Positions 55,232 through 63,452 of a stretch of 64,000 nt of DNA are shown one piece after another. A program made the position numbers and the translations under genes. Source of the DNA: CBDHCC01 sp965261015 (GTDB lineage Bacteria > Pseudomonadota > Alphaproteobacteria > Sphingomonadales > Sphingomonadaceae); contig CBDHCC010000002.1 of assembly GCA_965261015.1 (NCBI GenBank), positions 744,001-808,000 of the forward strand, read 5' to 3'. The notes beneath the pieces are model-generated. The model was not told the origin of the DNA and ran no database searches. It was given only the letters and a program-made list of their open reading frames with translations. Each line of letters starts with the position of its first letter. Position 1 is the stretch's first letter.

Positions 55232-56293
55232 ATGGAGCTTATCCCCTTGGCCTTTCTGACCGACGCCGAAGCCGGATCGCTGCTCGTCACTCGCATGATC
55301 ATCCACGTCGTGGGTCACCCAGACGATCCTTTCGAGCCGCAGATGGAAGACGAGGTGCAGCAAGAGGGGTTCTTCCGCGCCCGCATCATGGAGGAGGCGG
55401 GCGAAGGCGTTCACCAGTTCGCTGATGCTTCTCCTGTCAAAGCCACTTTGGAACGGATCGCGCGAGGCGAAACCGCGTTCGAAGCCGGCGGGCAGGAGCT
55501 CGCCAGGCGTTTTCGCGAGTTCCACGTGCGTCAAAGCGTCAAGGGTGCCTTTTTCCTGCTGGAGCTCCGGTCCGACGTTGACGGCTCAGTCCTCTATGCC
55601 CTCATCAAATACGACTACCGTGAGGCCGTGGAGCTCGCTACGGCCGAAGGACGCAATGTGCTGCGCGCCATCGTGCAAGCCTTCGTGAAGGAGCGCCGAG
55701 CGATACAGAAGATCTGCATCGTCAGGGTCGTCGGCGGGATCGCCGAGCAGGTGGTTTCCGCGTCCGATCGTATGAAGACCGCACCGGACCTCACCGACTA
55801 TTTCGAGCGCTACCTGGACGTCTTTCGGTCACGCTCCAACACAGAGTTGTCCACCAGGCTGAACGAGGCTCTCCGAGGTTGCGCAGAAGATCTGAAGCCG
55901 GAGCTGCCACGTCGCGACGTCGGCGCTGCCATCGCCATGGCGAAAGCAGCGCTGCAGGGTCGTGCCACCGTCACCAACAATGACGTGGTCGACGCCGTTC
56001 TCCACGCAGCCGATCGGCCGGCCGAGGAAGACCGGATCACCCTCATCGAACGCACGACCAGACGCTGGCTCAAAAAGAGCAAATTGCAGGATGTCGAGTT
56101 CCGCCCGGACCCTAACACCCTTCGCACCCAACCAAGACGCGTGGTGCGAACGGCAGAGGAGGTCCGCCTGGAGTACCCGGCCGAGGAACTCGACAACTCC
56201 GTGACCCGGGAGAACACCGAAAATGGGGTGATCTTCACAATCCGGACCGAACGCTTGCTGCAGGATGGCACTCTTGCCGACCGACCTCGCTGA
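55232..56293 (+). CDS. Nucleoid-associated protein (NA37/NdpA-like)
   Basis: 353 residues from ATG 55232. LARRFREFHVRQSVKGAFFLLEL, VLYALIKYDYREAVEL, AIQKICIVRVVGG and APDLTDYFERYLDVFRSRSN follow the pattern of the 37-kDa nucleoid-associated family, in which this block sits in the N-terminal half. The C-terminal part is beta-rich. The family binds DNA in the enterobacterial example YejK. It overlaps the next gene by 29 bases. The assignment is by motif memory, moderately sure. Confidence 0.62.
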   Translation: MELIPLAFLTDAEAGSLLVTRMIIHVVGHPDDPFEPQMEDEVQQEGFFRARIMEEAGEGVHQFADASPVKATLERIARGETAFEAGGQELARRFREFHVRQSVKGAFFLLELRSDVDGSVLYALIKYDYREAVELATAEGRNVLRAIVQAFVKERRAIQKICIVRVVGGIAEQVVSASDRMKTAPDLTDYFERYLDVFRSRSNTELSTRLNEALRGCAEDLKPELPRRDVGAAIAMAKAALQGRATVTNNDVVDAVLHAADRPAEEDRITLIERTTRRWLKKSKLQDVEFRPDPNTLRTQPRRVVRTAEEVRLEYPAEELDNSVTRENTENGVIFTIRTERLLQDGTLADRPR

Positions 56294-57716
56294 CACCCTC
56301 AACACCTTGGTTCAAGAAGGTCGCGTGATTGTCAGTGAGACCCGCGATCGCCTTGCAGTGAACCAGTTGAACGGGCGCGAAGCGGACGACGTCCTGACAA
56401 AGCTCGTGTCTGCTGGGTGGGCCGACCCGGAAGCCTGGGACCAGGGGGGGCTCATCCCTCGCGAAATGATAATGAGCACTGACGCTGGAGTGAGGGTGAC
56501 CGCCACGCGGCCGGCCTTGCCGCCCGACGTTGACGCGGTGCTCACGCACAGTGGCTTCGAAGCCCTGCTCAAGCGAGAGCCCGCTTCGACCCTTGTCTGG
56601 GTTCAGGGCTTGACCAGCGTCGTCGACACCATGGATGTCCGCTATGCGCCACCGGCGCACGTCGGCGCCTTTGCGCCCTCCAAGCCGCTGCCCGATGCCG
56701 AGCGGATCGTCAGGGTGCTCGGCACCGGTGGGCCAGGCAAGAACCTCGGACGATGGCTACTGCGCGACAGCGACACAAAGGTGACCTCGCCGGCAATGGC
56801 TCCTTGGCGCCGGCTCGCCATTCGGCGGCTGCTAGCGACCTTCGCTCAAGAGATCGAGCCTAACGGCAAGCTCCTGTTCCGCGGTCCACCGCCAACCCGT
56901 TTCGCCAATGATCCAACAGACCTGCCCCCGCAGCAGTTCGCCTCAGTCCAGCGGACCGGCACCTGGCTCCTGAAAAGCACGGGTGAGTTCGAGAACAAGC
57001 ACGGCCTGCTGGCGGCGGAGATCGCGCGCACGTCCGTCAGGGACGGTGAGGCGAGCGAACTCGCCGACCTGCTTGAACCCGCGCTCGAAGGCGCCAAGAT
57101 CGCCTACCAATTCGGCGTCACCCGTCAGAGCGCCGACACGCTGAAGGCGTTGGGCGACCTCCGAAAGGCCGTCAGCGACGAGGCGGCGAAGCTGTCGGAC
57201 ACAACCCGCTCACTTTCCACGGCTGTCCTAGCTGCCGTGCTGGGCAACCTCGCACTCATCGCTGCCCGCGTGACCCTCCCGGCAGGCGCGACCTTCGTGG
57301 GTCCGGCTGCGATCGTGCTCACGGTGGTTCTTCTCCTGCATGTGGGCGCCACCATTGCCAGCGGCATCCACTACATCCGCATCCAACGTGAGCTTCGGCT
57401 CAATTGGCGCAAGCGCCTCTACCGCTTCCTGCGGCGGGATGAATACGAGCGGATGGTGAACCGCCCCGCTAAGCAGGCTGAGAAAGGCTTCTGGATCGCA
57501 ACCGGATTTGGCGTCGCCTCGACCTTGGGGCTCCTCGTGGCCGTCATAATCATCGTGAGCACGCCCTCCGCTTTAAGTATTAATACATCTCCCGCCATCG
57601 AGAATACCGCACCAGCAAATCGTCTTCCGCCATCCTCAACCCACCAAGCGCCAGCACAAGGAATAGATGATGAGGCGGCTAAGTCGCCGGCCAAAATGAT
57701 TCCAGAAGGTAGATGA
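56265..57716 (+). CDS. Membrane-anchored protein coupled to the NA37-like gene
   Basis: 483 residues. The first 310 are soluble (TDLADTLNTLVQEGRVIVSE onward, helical region 270-315), then three membrane helices near 317-336, 345-368 and 409-432, and a Pro/Ser-rich tail. No family recognised. The 29-base overlap with the NA37-like gene implies joint function. A cytosolic domain with a C-terminal membrane module resembles many abortive-infection effectors. Confidence 0.68.
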   Translation: MALLPTDLADTLNTLVQEGRVIVSETRDRLAVNQLNGREADDVLTKLVSAGWADPEAWDQGGLIPREMIMSTDAGVRVTATRPALPPDVDAVLTHSGFEALLKREPASTLVWVQGLTSVVDTMDVRYAPPAHVGAFAPSKPLPDAERIVRVLGTGGPGKNLGRWLLRDSDTKVTSPAMAPWRRLAIRRLLATFAQEIEPNGKLLFRGPPPTRFANDPTDLPPQQFASVQRTGTWLLKSTGEFENKHGLLAAEIARTSVRDGEASELADLLEPALEGAKIAYQFGVTRQSADTLKALGDLRKAVSDEAAKLSDTTRSLSTAVLAAVLGNLALIAARVTLPAGATFVGPAAIVLTVVLLLHVGATIASGIHYIRIQRELRLNWRKRLYRFLRRDEYERMVNRPAKQAEKGFWIATGFGVASTLGLLVAVIIIVSTPSALSINTSPAIENTAPANRLPPSSTHQAPAQGIDDEAAKSPAKMIPEGR

Positions 57717-57836
57717 CAACGGCAGGCGGACGCCGTCCGTGACTGCAACGTCGAGATTACGCCCCAAAATGCCCGCTGATGCCACTGGTGAGGCAAGATC
57801 GCCCCCACCTATCGCCTGACCTCCAAGGCTGCCTCA

Positions 57837-58997
57837 CTACCGAGTGTGTTTCACCCGCTCCCACTCCCGCTTCAGGACGACGTGAGCCAATCGAAGGATG
57901 TAGGAGACGAGTTCACCACGCTCGCTGGTGTCCGCGATCGCACGCCAATTCTCGGGTACATCAACGTTCTCCGATCCACCCACTTGGGCGATCTCGGCCA
58001 TGCTCCGTCTCACGATCCGTGCATCCTGGGACTTTTCGACAGGATATCTCCATCGAGCAAACCTCTGGATGAGGTACATAAGGAGCCGGTGGTCCTTCTC
58101 CGAAGGATTGAGCATCAGTTCCAGCTCGATCCTGGCAGGGTTGAGCTTCAACCACACTGCCTCGGCATCCTCATATCTGTACGAAGCTCGCAGATCACGA
58201 TGGGCATCAATCAGCGCCACTACTTCGCCCAGGAGCGTGCGAGCCCGGATGATCCATTGCTGCCGGCTGTCGGCGCGGACTTTCGCACGGATCTGCCTAA
58301 AAGTGAAAAAGATGGCGGCTGCACCGACAAGCAGAGCGAGGTAGCTGGCCGAGCTGCCCGGTGCGGAGAACATGTGCGTTGGCGATGCTGTCGACGCCCC
58401 GCCTTGCCGGAGCACCTGCGACGAGAAATCCCAGATCAGGTCGAGGAAGCTCAGGGCCATAGCCCAGATCAAGAGATAGATGGGCAGCTGCAGGCCAAGC
58501 GACCGGAGCCACCATCCCCAGCGGATGCGGCCGGGCAGAGCCAGCGGATCCATCACATCTTTGTAGACCACGAGCTTGTGCACGTCGTTCCAGGATAGAT
58601 CGGGCGCCTCAGGAGCAGAGCCTGGCTCCCACCAGGACGATCTTGCGCGACCAATGAAGCTGCGTGCCGCCGAACTCAGGAACCAGTAGGTTGTCAGGCC
58701 CAACGCCATGCAGCCACCGAGCCGAAGGAGCGGAAGGAAGCTTGGGTCAGTCGGCCAAGTGAACACGCCCAAGTGTCGGGCGAGAACCAATTCCACGATC
58801 AGGCAAATCAGAACCACACCGATTGTGGCCGCTTTCAGCCAAACAAGGCGATGCCAATCGAAGATCGATTTGGAGGCTCCTTCCTGCTGTTCCGAAGCAG
58901 GGCCTGGGCTCACCTTCTCAGGACCCCAGCGGGCGAAGAAGGCCATCCCGATCAGGGTGCTCGGCGACAGCGGCATTCCATTGGCGAAGGCTGACAT
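57837..58997 (-). CDS. Multi-helix membrane protein with conserved cytosolic C-terminal domain
   Basis: About 386 residues with four membrane helices (ATIGVVLICLIVELVLA; GCMALGLTTYWFL; PIYLLIWAMALSFLDLIW; YLALLVGAAAIFFTF). The last helix runs straight into RQIRAKVRADSRQQWIIRAR and ELELMLNPSEKDHRLLMYLI, a pattern recurring in uncharacterised bacterial membrane proteins. The true start is unclear: ATG 58997 and GTG 58913 are both possible. Convergent with the gene at 56265. Confidence 0.65.
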   Translation of the reverse strand: MSAFANGMPLSPSTLIGMAFFARWGPEKVSPGPASEQQEGASKSIFDWHRLVWLKAATIGVVLICLIVELVLARHLGVFTWPTDPSFLPLLRLGGCMALGLTTYWFLSSAARSFIGRARSSWWEPGSAPEAPDLSWNDVHKLVVYKDVMDPLALPGRIRWGWWLRSLGLQLPIYLLIWAMALSFLDLIWDFSSQVLRQGGASTASPTHMFSAPGSSASYLALLVGAAAIFFTFRQIRAKVRADSRQQWIIRARTLLGEVVALIDAHRDLRASYRYEDAEAVWLKLNPARIELELMLNPSEKDHRLLMYLIQRFARWRYPVEKSQDARIVRRSMAEIAQVGGSENVDVPENWRAIADTSERGELVSYILRLAHVVLKREWERVKHTR

Positions 58998-59157
58998 GCC
59001 GACACAGCCGGTCCAGGATGGCCTTCGCCAGCTCCGGACTAATGCCCTTATCCACCTCACAGCCGTCCGTCTGTTGTGCAAAGCCGCTACCGAACTTGGA
59101 GGCAGGCGTAATGCCAGCCACATGCTGGTAATCGTCCGGGGCGGGCTTATCGATCAT
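58918..59157 (-). CDS. Possible small protein upstream of the membrane protein
   Basis: 79 residues (MIDKPAPDDYQHVAGITPAS...GLLRPLGS), ending 5 bases before a GTG that could start the membrane protein. PELAKAILDRLCRHV is a credible helix. If real, the membrane protein starts at 58913 and the two form an operon. No family recognised and no strong ribosome site. Confidence 0.35.
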   Translation of the reverse strand: MIDKPAPDDYQHVAGITPASKFGSGFAQQTDGCEVDKGISPELAKAILDRLCRHVSLRQWNAAVAEHPDRDGLLRPLGS

Positions 59158-59495
59158 GTCGCCGGGCCTACACGCAGCCCGCACGAGCGCAACGCCCAAT
59201 CCATTTCGACCTGCTGGGCTGGCCGCTTTGAAGGAGTAGGCGGTCGAGCTGCTCGGCGGCTCACATAAACCGCCAGTTGCCGTTTCCTCGCCAAGAGGCC
59301 CCTTTCAAGAGCGCCTCAATGCGCCGTCGCCAACTCACCGTTTGGCAGTTGGCCAGTTAGGTGCCGGACCCGCTGTGTGGTATATTTTGGTGACAATTGT
59401 GGCGCACGAGGAGCCGGTCGGGGCTCGCCTGCGTAGGCGGCGCGTTCGATGGTCTGGGTGCGTTGAGCGTTCTGGTGGAAAGGGAGTGCAAGGCA
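59158..59495. other. 338-base intergenic region with inverted repeat
   Basis: No gene supported. An inverted repeat GCCAAC-N13-GTTGGC lies at 59329-59353 and an AT-rich tatatttt at 59381, possibly the promoter region of the gene at 59496. Confidence 0.4.
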
Positions 59496-60917
59496 ATGGC
59501 AGCGATGAGATTGCACAAGGACGAGATCCTCGATCGCCTGGCGGAGCTGGGCAATGTCGCGCAGTTCGTTGCGCTGCGGCCGGACGGTGACGGTCTCGCG
59601 CAAACCTACAATCGAATCCGCGGACATGAGCCCAACGAGACGTTCGCATCCATCGAGGCGGCGCTCCAGGCCGTCCTGACCGCGAGCGAGGACCGGATGG
59701 TCAACGTGCGCAGCTACGCACCCGACGATCTGCGGTCGCGCGAGTTCGTGTACGGGCTCACGACCGTGGCCGACGTGATGGCCACGGTCGATCGGCTCAG
59801 CGGCGAAGGTCTGCACCTGATCGTCAATGAGACTATCGATATCTCCGATGGCGGCGTCTCCGGCGTCGTCCAGGGAGGAGTGATCGAGTTCGCACCGGAT
59901 GACACTCCGCGCTGTGTTGAAAAGTCGGGTGTGACGGCTTTGCCGCAGGAGCAAGCGATCTCGATGCTGGAGACGATCTACGGCTTCAGGCCAGACCTCG
60001 AGGTCACGACCGATGAGCGGGTGGAATTCAGCATCCACCCCCGACCGCGCGGCTGGCGAGGCGGACACACCATCCTCTGGGAGCACGAAACTGGAGTGGC
60101 GCTGCAGGCTCATCCGTCCCTCACCTGGCCCAACCACTTCAGCCGAATGCTTGGCGACAAGGTGTTCGGATTGCTGGTCGCGGACGCCCTGGGTGCCGCC
60201 GTACCCCGCACCCTTTCGATTTCCCGCCGCGTGGCGCCATACAGCTTCGGGCGCCCGACTGGTTCGGCGGAACGGTGGACGCGAACCTGTCCCGTCGAAC
60301 CGCTCCCAGGGCTCTACACAACCACCAGGGGCTGGGAGGACCCATTCACCCTCATGGCGAACGAAGACCCGTCCGATACCTCGATAGCGTCCGTCCTTTG
60401 CCAGGACGCCGTTCATCCCGAATGGTCGGGCGCCGCACTCGTGCAGGCTGACGGCACTCTTCTCGTCGAAGGTCGCCGCGGCCAGGGCGATCTCTTCATG
60501 CTCGGCCAAGAGGGTGCGGCACCTCTTCCCAAGGCCGTAATCGACGACGTTCACGCAACGCACACGACCCTGAGCGCAACCCTTGGACCAACGCGCCTGG
60601 AGTGGGTGCACGACGGCAACCAGCTCTGGATCGTCCAGCTTCACCTTGGCGCTACGCAGACGTCCGACACGGTCATCGTGCCGGGCGACGCCGAGCACTG
60701 GTTGGACTTCACCGTCACGGGCAATCTGGAGGAGCTTCGCCAGATGTTGGACTCGATCGGGCCTGATCGCGGAGTCCGGCTGGCAGGTGATTTCGGGCTC
60801 ACCAGCCATGTCGCCGATCTGGTGCGCCGCGCCGGGGTGCCGGCACGCAGAACCGAGGGCGGTTCTACGCCTCTTATCCAGCGCGCCGGCGTCGTCAGTG
60901 AACTGATCGACGCCTAA
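59496..60917 (+). CDS. PEP-synthase/PPDK-type ATP-binding domain protein
   Basis: 473 residues from ATG 59496, preceded by agggag. MVNVRSYAPDDLRSREFVYG recalls the VRSS segment of pyruvate phosphate dikinase; LHLIVNETIDISDGGVSGVV and EFAPDDTPRCVEKSG are strongly patterned; and RLEWVHDGNQLWIVQLH matches the closing dIEWa.dg.lyilQaRP motif of that ATP-grasp-like domain. The PEP-handling swivelling and TIM-barrel domains are missing, so it cannot be PEP synthase. Probably an ATP-dependent phosphotransferase or ligase. Convergent with the DUF7002 gene (4-base overlap). Confidence 0.65.
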   Translation: MAAMRLHKDEILDRLAELGNVAQFVALRPDGDGLAQTYNRIRGHEPNETFASIEAALQAVLTASEDRMVNVRSYAPDDLRSREFVYGLTTVADVMATVDRLSGEGLHLIVNETIDISDGGVSGVVQGGVIEFAPDDTPRCVEKSGVTALPQEQAISMLETIYGFRPDLEVTTDERVEFSIHPRPRGWRGGHTILWEHETGVALQAHPSLTWPNHFSRMLGDKVFGLLVADALGAAVPRTLSISRRVAPYSFGRPTGSAERWTRTCPVEPLPGLYTTTRGWEDPFTLMANEDPSDTSIASVLCQDAVHPEWSGAALVQADGTLLVEGRRGQGDLFMLGQEGAAPLPKAVIDDVHATHTTLSATLGPTRLEWVHDGNQLWIVQLHLGATQTSDTVIVPGDAEHWLDFTVTGNLEELRQMLDSIGPDRGVRLAGDFGLTSHVADLVRRAGVPARRTEGGSTPLIQRAGVVSELIDA

Positions 60918-61606
60918 GGGTGATCGTCGTCCGTCGCACGCGCACTCCTCCACACTTCCCGAAGAGTTTCACCGCCTAGAACTTCGTGCACGGCCAGCAC
61001 ATGATCCGCCATGTCGGGAACAGAACCCTCCACAAGCAGTTCGACAACGTTGGCCCTGACGGCCCGGGTTTGCGCTCGTTCCGCAAAGGGGAAGTCGGCC
61101 ATGCGCTTGAACGTGCCGCGCCCACGTGGACGCGGCTGATAGAGGGTCGACCCGCTGTTGAGCGGACTTAGCCAAACGCGGTCGCGGTTGGCCGCCAGCA
61201 GACTGGCCGTGTCGATCGTCAGCGTCGTCTGAAGCGCGTCTCGATAAGCTCGCGCCGTCAACAGGTTGGAGAAGCGCTCGCGCGACACCCAGAAGAACGT
61301 AAACTTGTTCAGGTGCTCATACCAGTTCCGGGGCGACATCCCGTCCTGCAGACACTTACGAAGGGCCGCGTCCGACATCGGCTTCTGATCGCGCACCATG
61401 GCACCCGGGCGGTCGTCGCTGGCTAGCGGCACCGACTGCGGACGACGACGGGACAGCAACCGGGCGCGGTCTTCGCCTCCCAACCCGTAGTGATCCGCCA
61501 GTGATTGTGCGCTCATCAAGCCTTCAGCGCGGATCGCCGGCCACGATCCTCCGTGAGCCATGTGGTAGAGCCTGGGGTAGGTTCGGACGAACTCCGCCTC
61601 GTTCAT
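60914..61606 (-). CDS. DUF7002 family protein
   Basis: 230 residues. LYHMAHGGSWPAIRAEGLMSAQSLADHYG, MVRDQKPMSDAALRKCLQDGMSP, FTFFWVSRERFSNLLTARAYR and LSPLNSGSTLYQPRPRG fit the DUF7002 pattern. The opening LYH...SWPAIRAEGL and the YHxxxxxNxxFF layout recall ADP-ribosyltransferase-fold proteins such as DarT/DUF4433, an unproven similarity. ATG 61606 overlaps the stop of the kinase-PurZ-like gene (ATGA), so the two are co-translated. Confidence 0.75.
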   Translation of the reverse strand: MNEAEFVRTYPRLYHMAHGGSWPAIRAEGLMSAQSLADHYGLGGEDRARLLSRRRPQSVPLASDDRPGAMVRDQKPMSDAALRKCLQDGMSPRNWYEHLNKFTFFWVSRERFSNLLTARAYRDALQTTLTIDTASLLAANRDRVWLSPLNSGSTLYQPRPRGRGTFKRMADFPFAERAQTRAVRANVVELLVEGSVPDMADHVLAVHEVLGGETLREVWRSARATDDDHP

Positions 61607-63213
61607 GACTCTGCCTCCCGGTCCAGAACGCCATCCTCGGCAAAGGCCTTCGACACCAGAGCGACCTTCACTCCCGACACACGCTCGACATTCTCGATAA
61701 ATTTCCGTGTCGCCGCGTTCAGCTCGCCAAAGTCCGTAGCTGACCGATTGTCGGATCCAAGATAGTCGGCAAACGTCAACGCGATCTCGGTCGCTCCGTT
61801 CAGCTGGGTGGCCCGTAGAAGCTGCGCCCAGTCGAACCCGGCGATCCGACGCGGGTTGCCCGAGATCGTCCCCATCTCGGTCTTCTGCAGCTCGTGCAAC
61901 GGCAGACCGGAACGCTCGGCGATCACCTCAAGCGAGATCTGATCGCCCATCCACCCCGATTTGCCACCGACCCGGATCGGATAAGTCCGAAGCACCATGA
62001 TGATGCGCTGCACGCGTGACGGCGAGATGCCCACGTCGGACAGGCACCCCGCCGCCGAGGTCTCGCGAGAGGTCACATGCGGCCAGCGACCGTGATGGAT
62101 GCTCAGATCAGTGCCCTGCGTGCCCTCGATGAGAACCCGCTTGCCCTGACGCATGAGGCGCTCCAATCCGCCGCGCACCTCCCTCACATACTTGGCAAGC
62201 TGCGGCACTTCGGTGGCGAGCCGAACCGGCGGGCCGTAGAGCGTCTGTTGGCCGCGGTTCAGAATTTTTCGGGCCGCAGCAGAGCCTGCCCCCTGCTTGG
62301 TCGAGCCGATCGACCCCAGTTCGCCTGCCTCCAATCGCCGGTCTTCGTCATCAATGACGATCGCGCGGGGATCAATCGACAGCCGATCGCCAGTGAGTTC
62401 GTGATCCGCAATTTCCTTCATCATCTGGGGAAGCCAGATCGTGGAGCCGGCAGCGATGAACACCTGAGCGTCCGGCGCCGAGCCCGTGCCGGACGGAAGC
62501 TGGACGTAGGTGTACTCCGGCTTGAACACCTTGTGGCCGGCATTCGGGCCGCCGACACGAACAAGAGTGTCATAGCCGGCTGCTATGTGGGCTACGATGT
62601 TGCCCTTGCCCTCGCTCCCATACTGGGCACCCACAATCACGTCGACGAGACGCTGCTGATTGGCCTGACCCCCCTCCACGAACGCCCAGGCGGTCTCGGC
62701 TAGAACCGCTGGATCGTAGCCATCGGCTTCCAGCACCAAACCAGCCAACCCTTTCAGGCCGTCGACCAGTGCCTCCGTCGGTTGGGCGATCACCTCTTCA
62801 TACGGCTTCAGCCCGTCGCCGGCCGCCCGTCGATTGGCGTACCGGTGCGCAAGGCTCTCGCGCGGCGCGTGGAGATGTATGTGCAGCAGCTTGTCGCCGA
62901 ACTCGCCTCGCAGTTGACGCAGCTGATCGGCGGTCCGAACGGAATCCAGCAGAAGGACTGATCCTTTGGCGCTATTCTCCGCCTCCCGTAGCACGGCATC
63001 CGTGACCCAGCGTCCGGCCGTCTCGCAATCCAGCTCGTCTCCAGCCGCCTGCAGCGCGCCGCGTTCGTGGCCGACCTTCTTGTGCTCCACGATCCAAGCC
63101 CTGGTGGATACCTCCGCCACCGGCCGGTAAAGGGCCGATTGAGCGACCAGCTCACGAACGAACGAGCTTTTGCCGACCGCGATCGGACCTGAAAGAGCGA
63201 TAACTTCAACCAT
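61603..63213 (-). CDS. P-loop kinase fused to a PurZ/adenylosuccinate-synthetase-like domain
   Basis: 536 residues from ATG 63213. Residues 1-180 are a nucleoside-phosphate-kinase-like domain with Walker A GPIAVGKS (9-16) and LLLDSVR (88-93). From 189 the protein follows adenylosuccinate synthetase: GAQYGSEGKG (195-204), NAGH (224-227), IGSTKQGAG (302-310), EGTQG (363-367) and RRIAGFD (455-461). In PurA the first motif reads GDEGKG and the aspartate is the catalytic base; here it is Ser200, the change reported for phage PurZ, which uses dGMP to make the 2-aminoadenine precursor. Housekeeping PurA is therefore unlikely. Confidence 0.85.
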   Translation of the reverse strand: MVEVIALSGPIAVGKSSFVRELVAQSALYRPVAEVSTRAWIVEHKKVGHERGALQAAGDELDCETAGRWVTDAVLREAENSAKGSVLLLDSVRTADQLRQLRGEFGDKLLHIHLHAPRESLAHRYANRRAAGDGLKPYEEVIAQPTEALVDGLKGLAGLVLEADGYDPAVLAETAWAFVEGGQANQQRLVDVIVGAQYGSEGKGNIVAHIAAGYDTLVRVGGPNAGHKVFKPEYTYVQLPSGTGSAPDAQVFIAAGSTIWLPQMMKEIADHELTGDRLSIDPRAIVIDDEDRRLEAGELGSIGSTKQGAGSAAARKILNRGQQTLYGPPVRLATEVPQLAKYVREVRGGLERLMRQGKRVLIEGTQGTDLSIHHGRWPHVTSRETSAAGCLSDVGISPSRVQRIIMVLRTYPIRVGGKSGWMGDQISLEVIAERSGLPLHELQKTEMGTISGNPRRIAGFDWAQLLRATQLNGATEIALTFADYLGSDNRSATDFGELNAATRKFIENVERVSGVKVALVSKAFAEDGVLDREAES

Positions 63214-63452
63214 CGAGCTTCTCCCCACCTTCCCTTGGCTGCCGATCGACGGACCAACAAGCCTTGGTCCCACGCGACTCTGACTCGCCGCCCTTCCGCC
63301 GTGCAGCCGCACGAGCAGACGCACGAGCAGCCTGCAGGAAACTGGCAGCCCGTCGCCGTCTTCGATCGAGCCGAAGCCACTCCCTGTCAGAAATCGAAGC
63401 CGCTGCCTTGGCGGCCGGAGACCAACCTGCAACACAGAAGGACATGAACGCC
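63214..63452. promoter_or_regulatory. Divergent intergenic region between PurZ-like and HD genes
   Basis: 239 bases separate the two divergent starts and should hold both promoters. No ATTCCA palindrome was found here, so this cluster may not belong to the regulon of sites 1-3. Confidence 0.35.

Noticed and set aside
61603..63213. Housekeeping adenylosuccinate synthetase (purA)
   Set aside because: The catalytic aspartate is serine, several PurA loops differ and a kinase domain is fused, so the normal purA role is unlikely.
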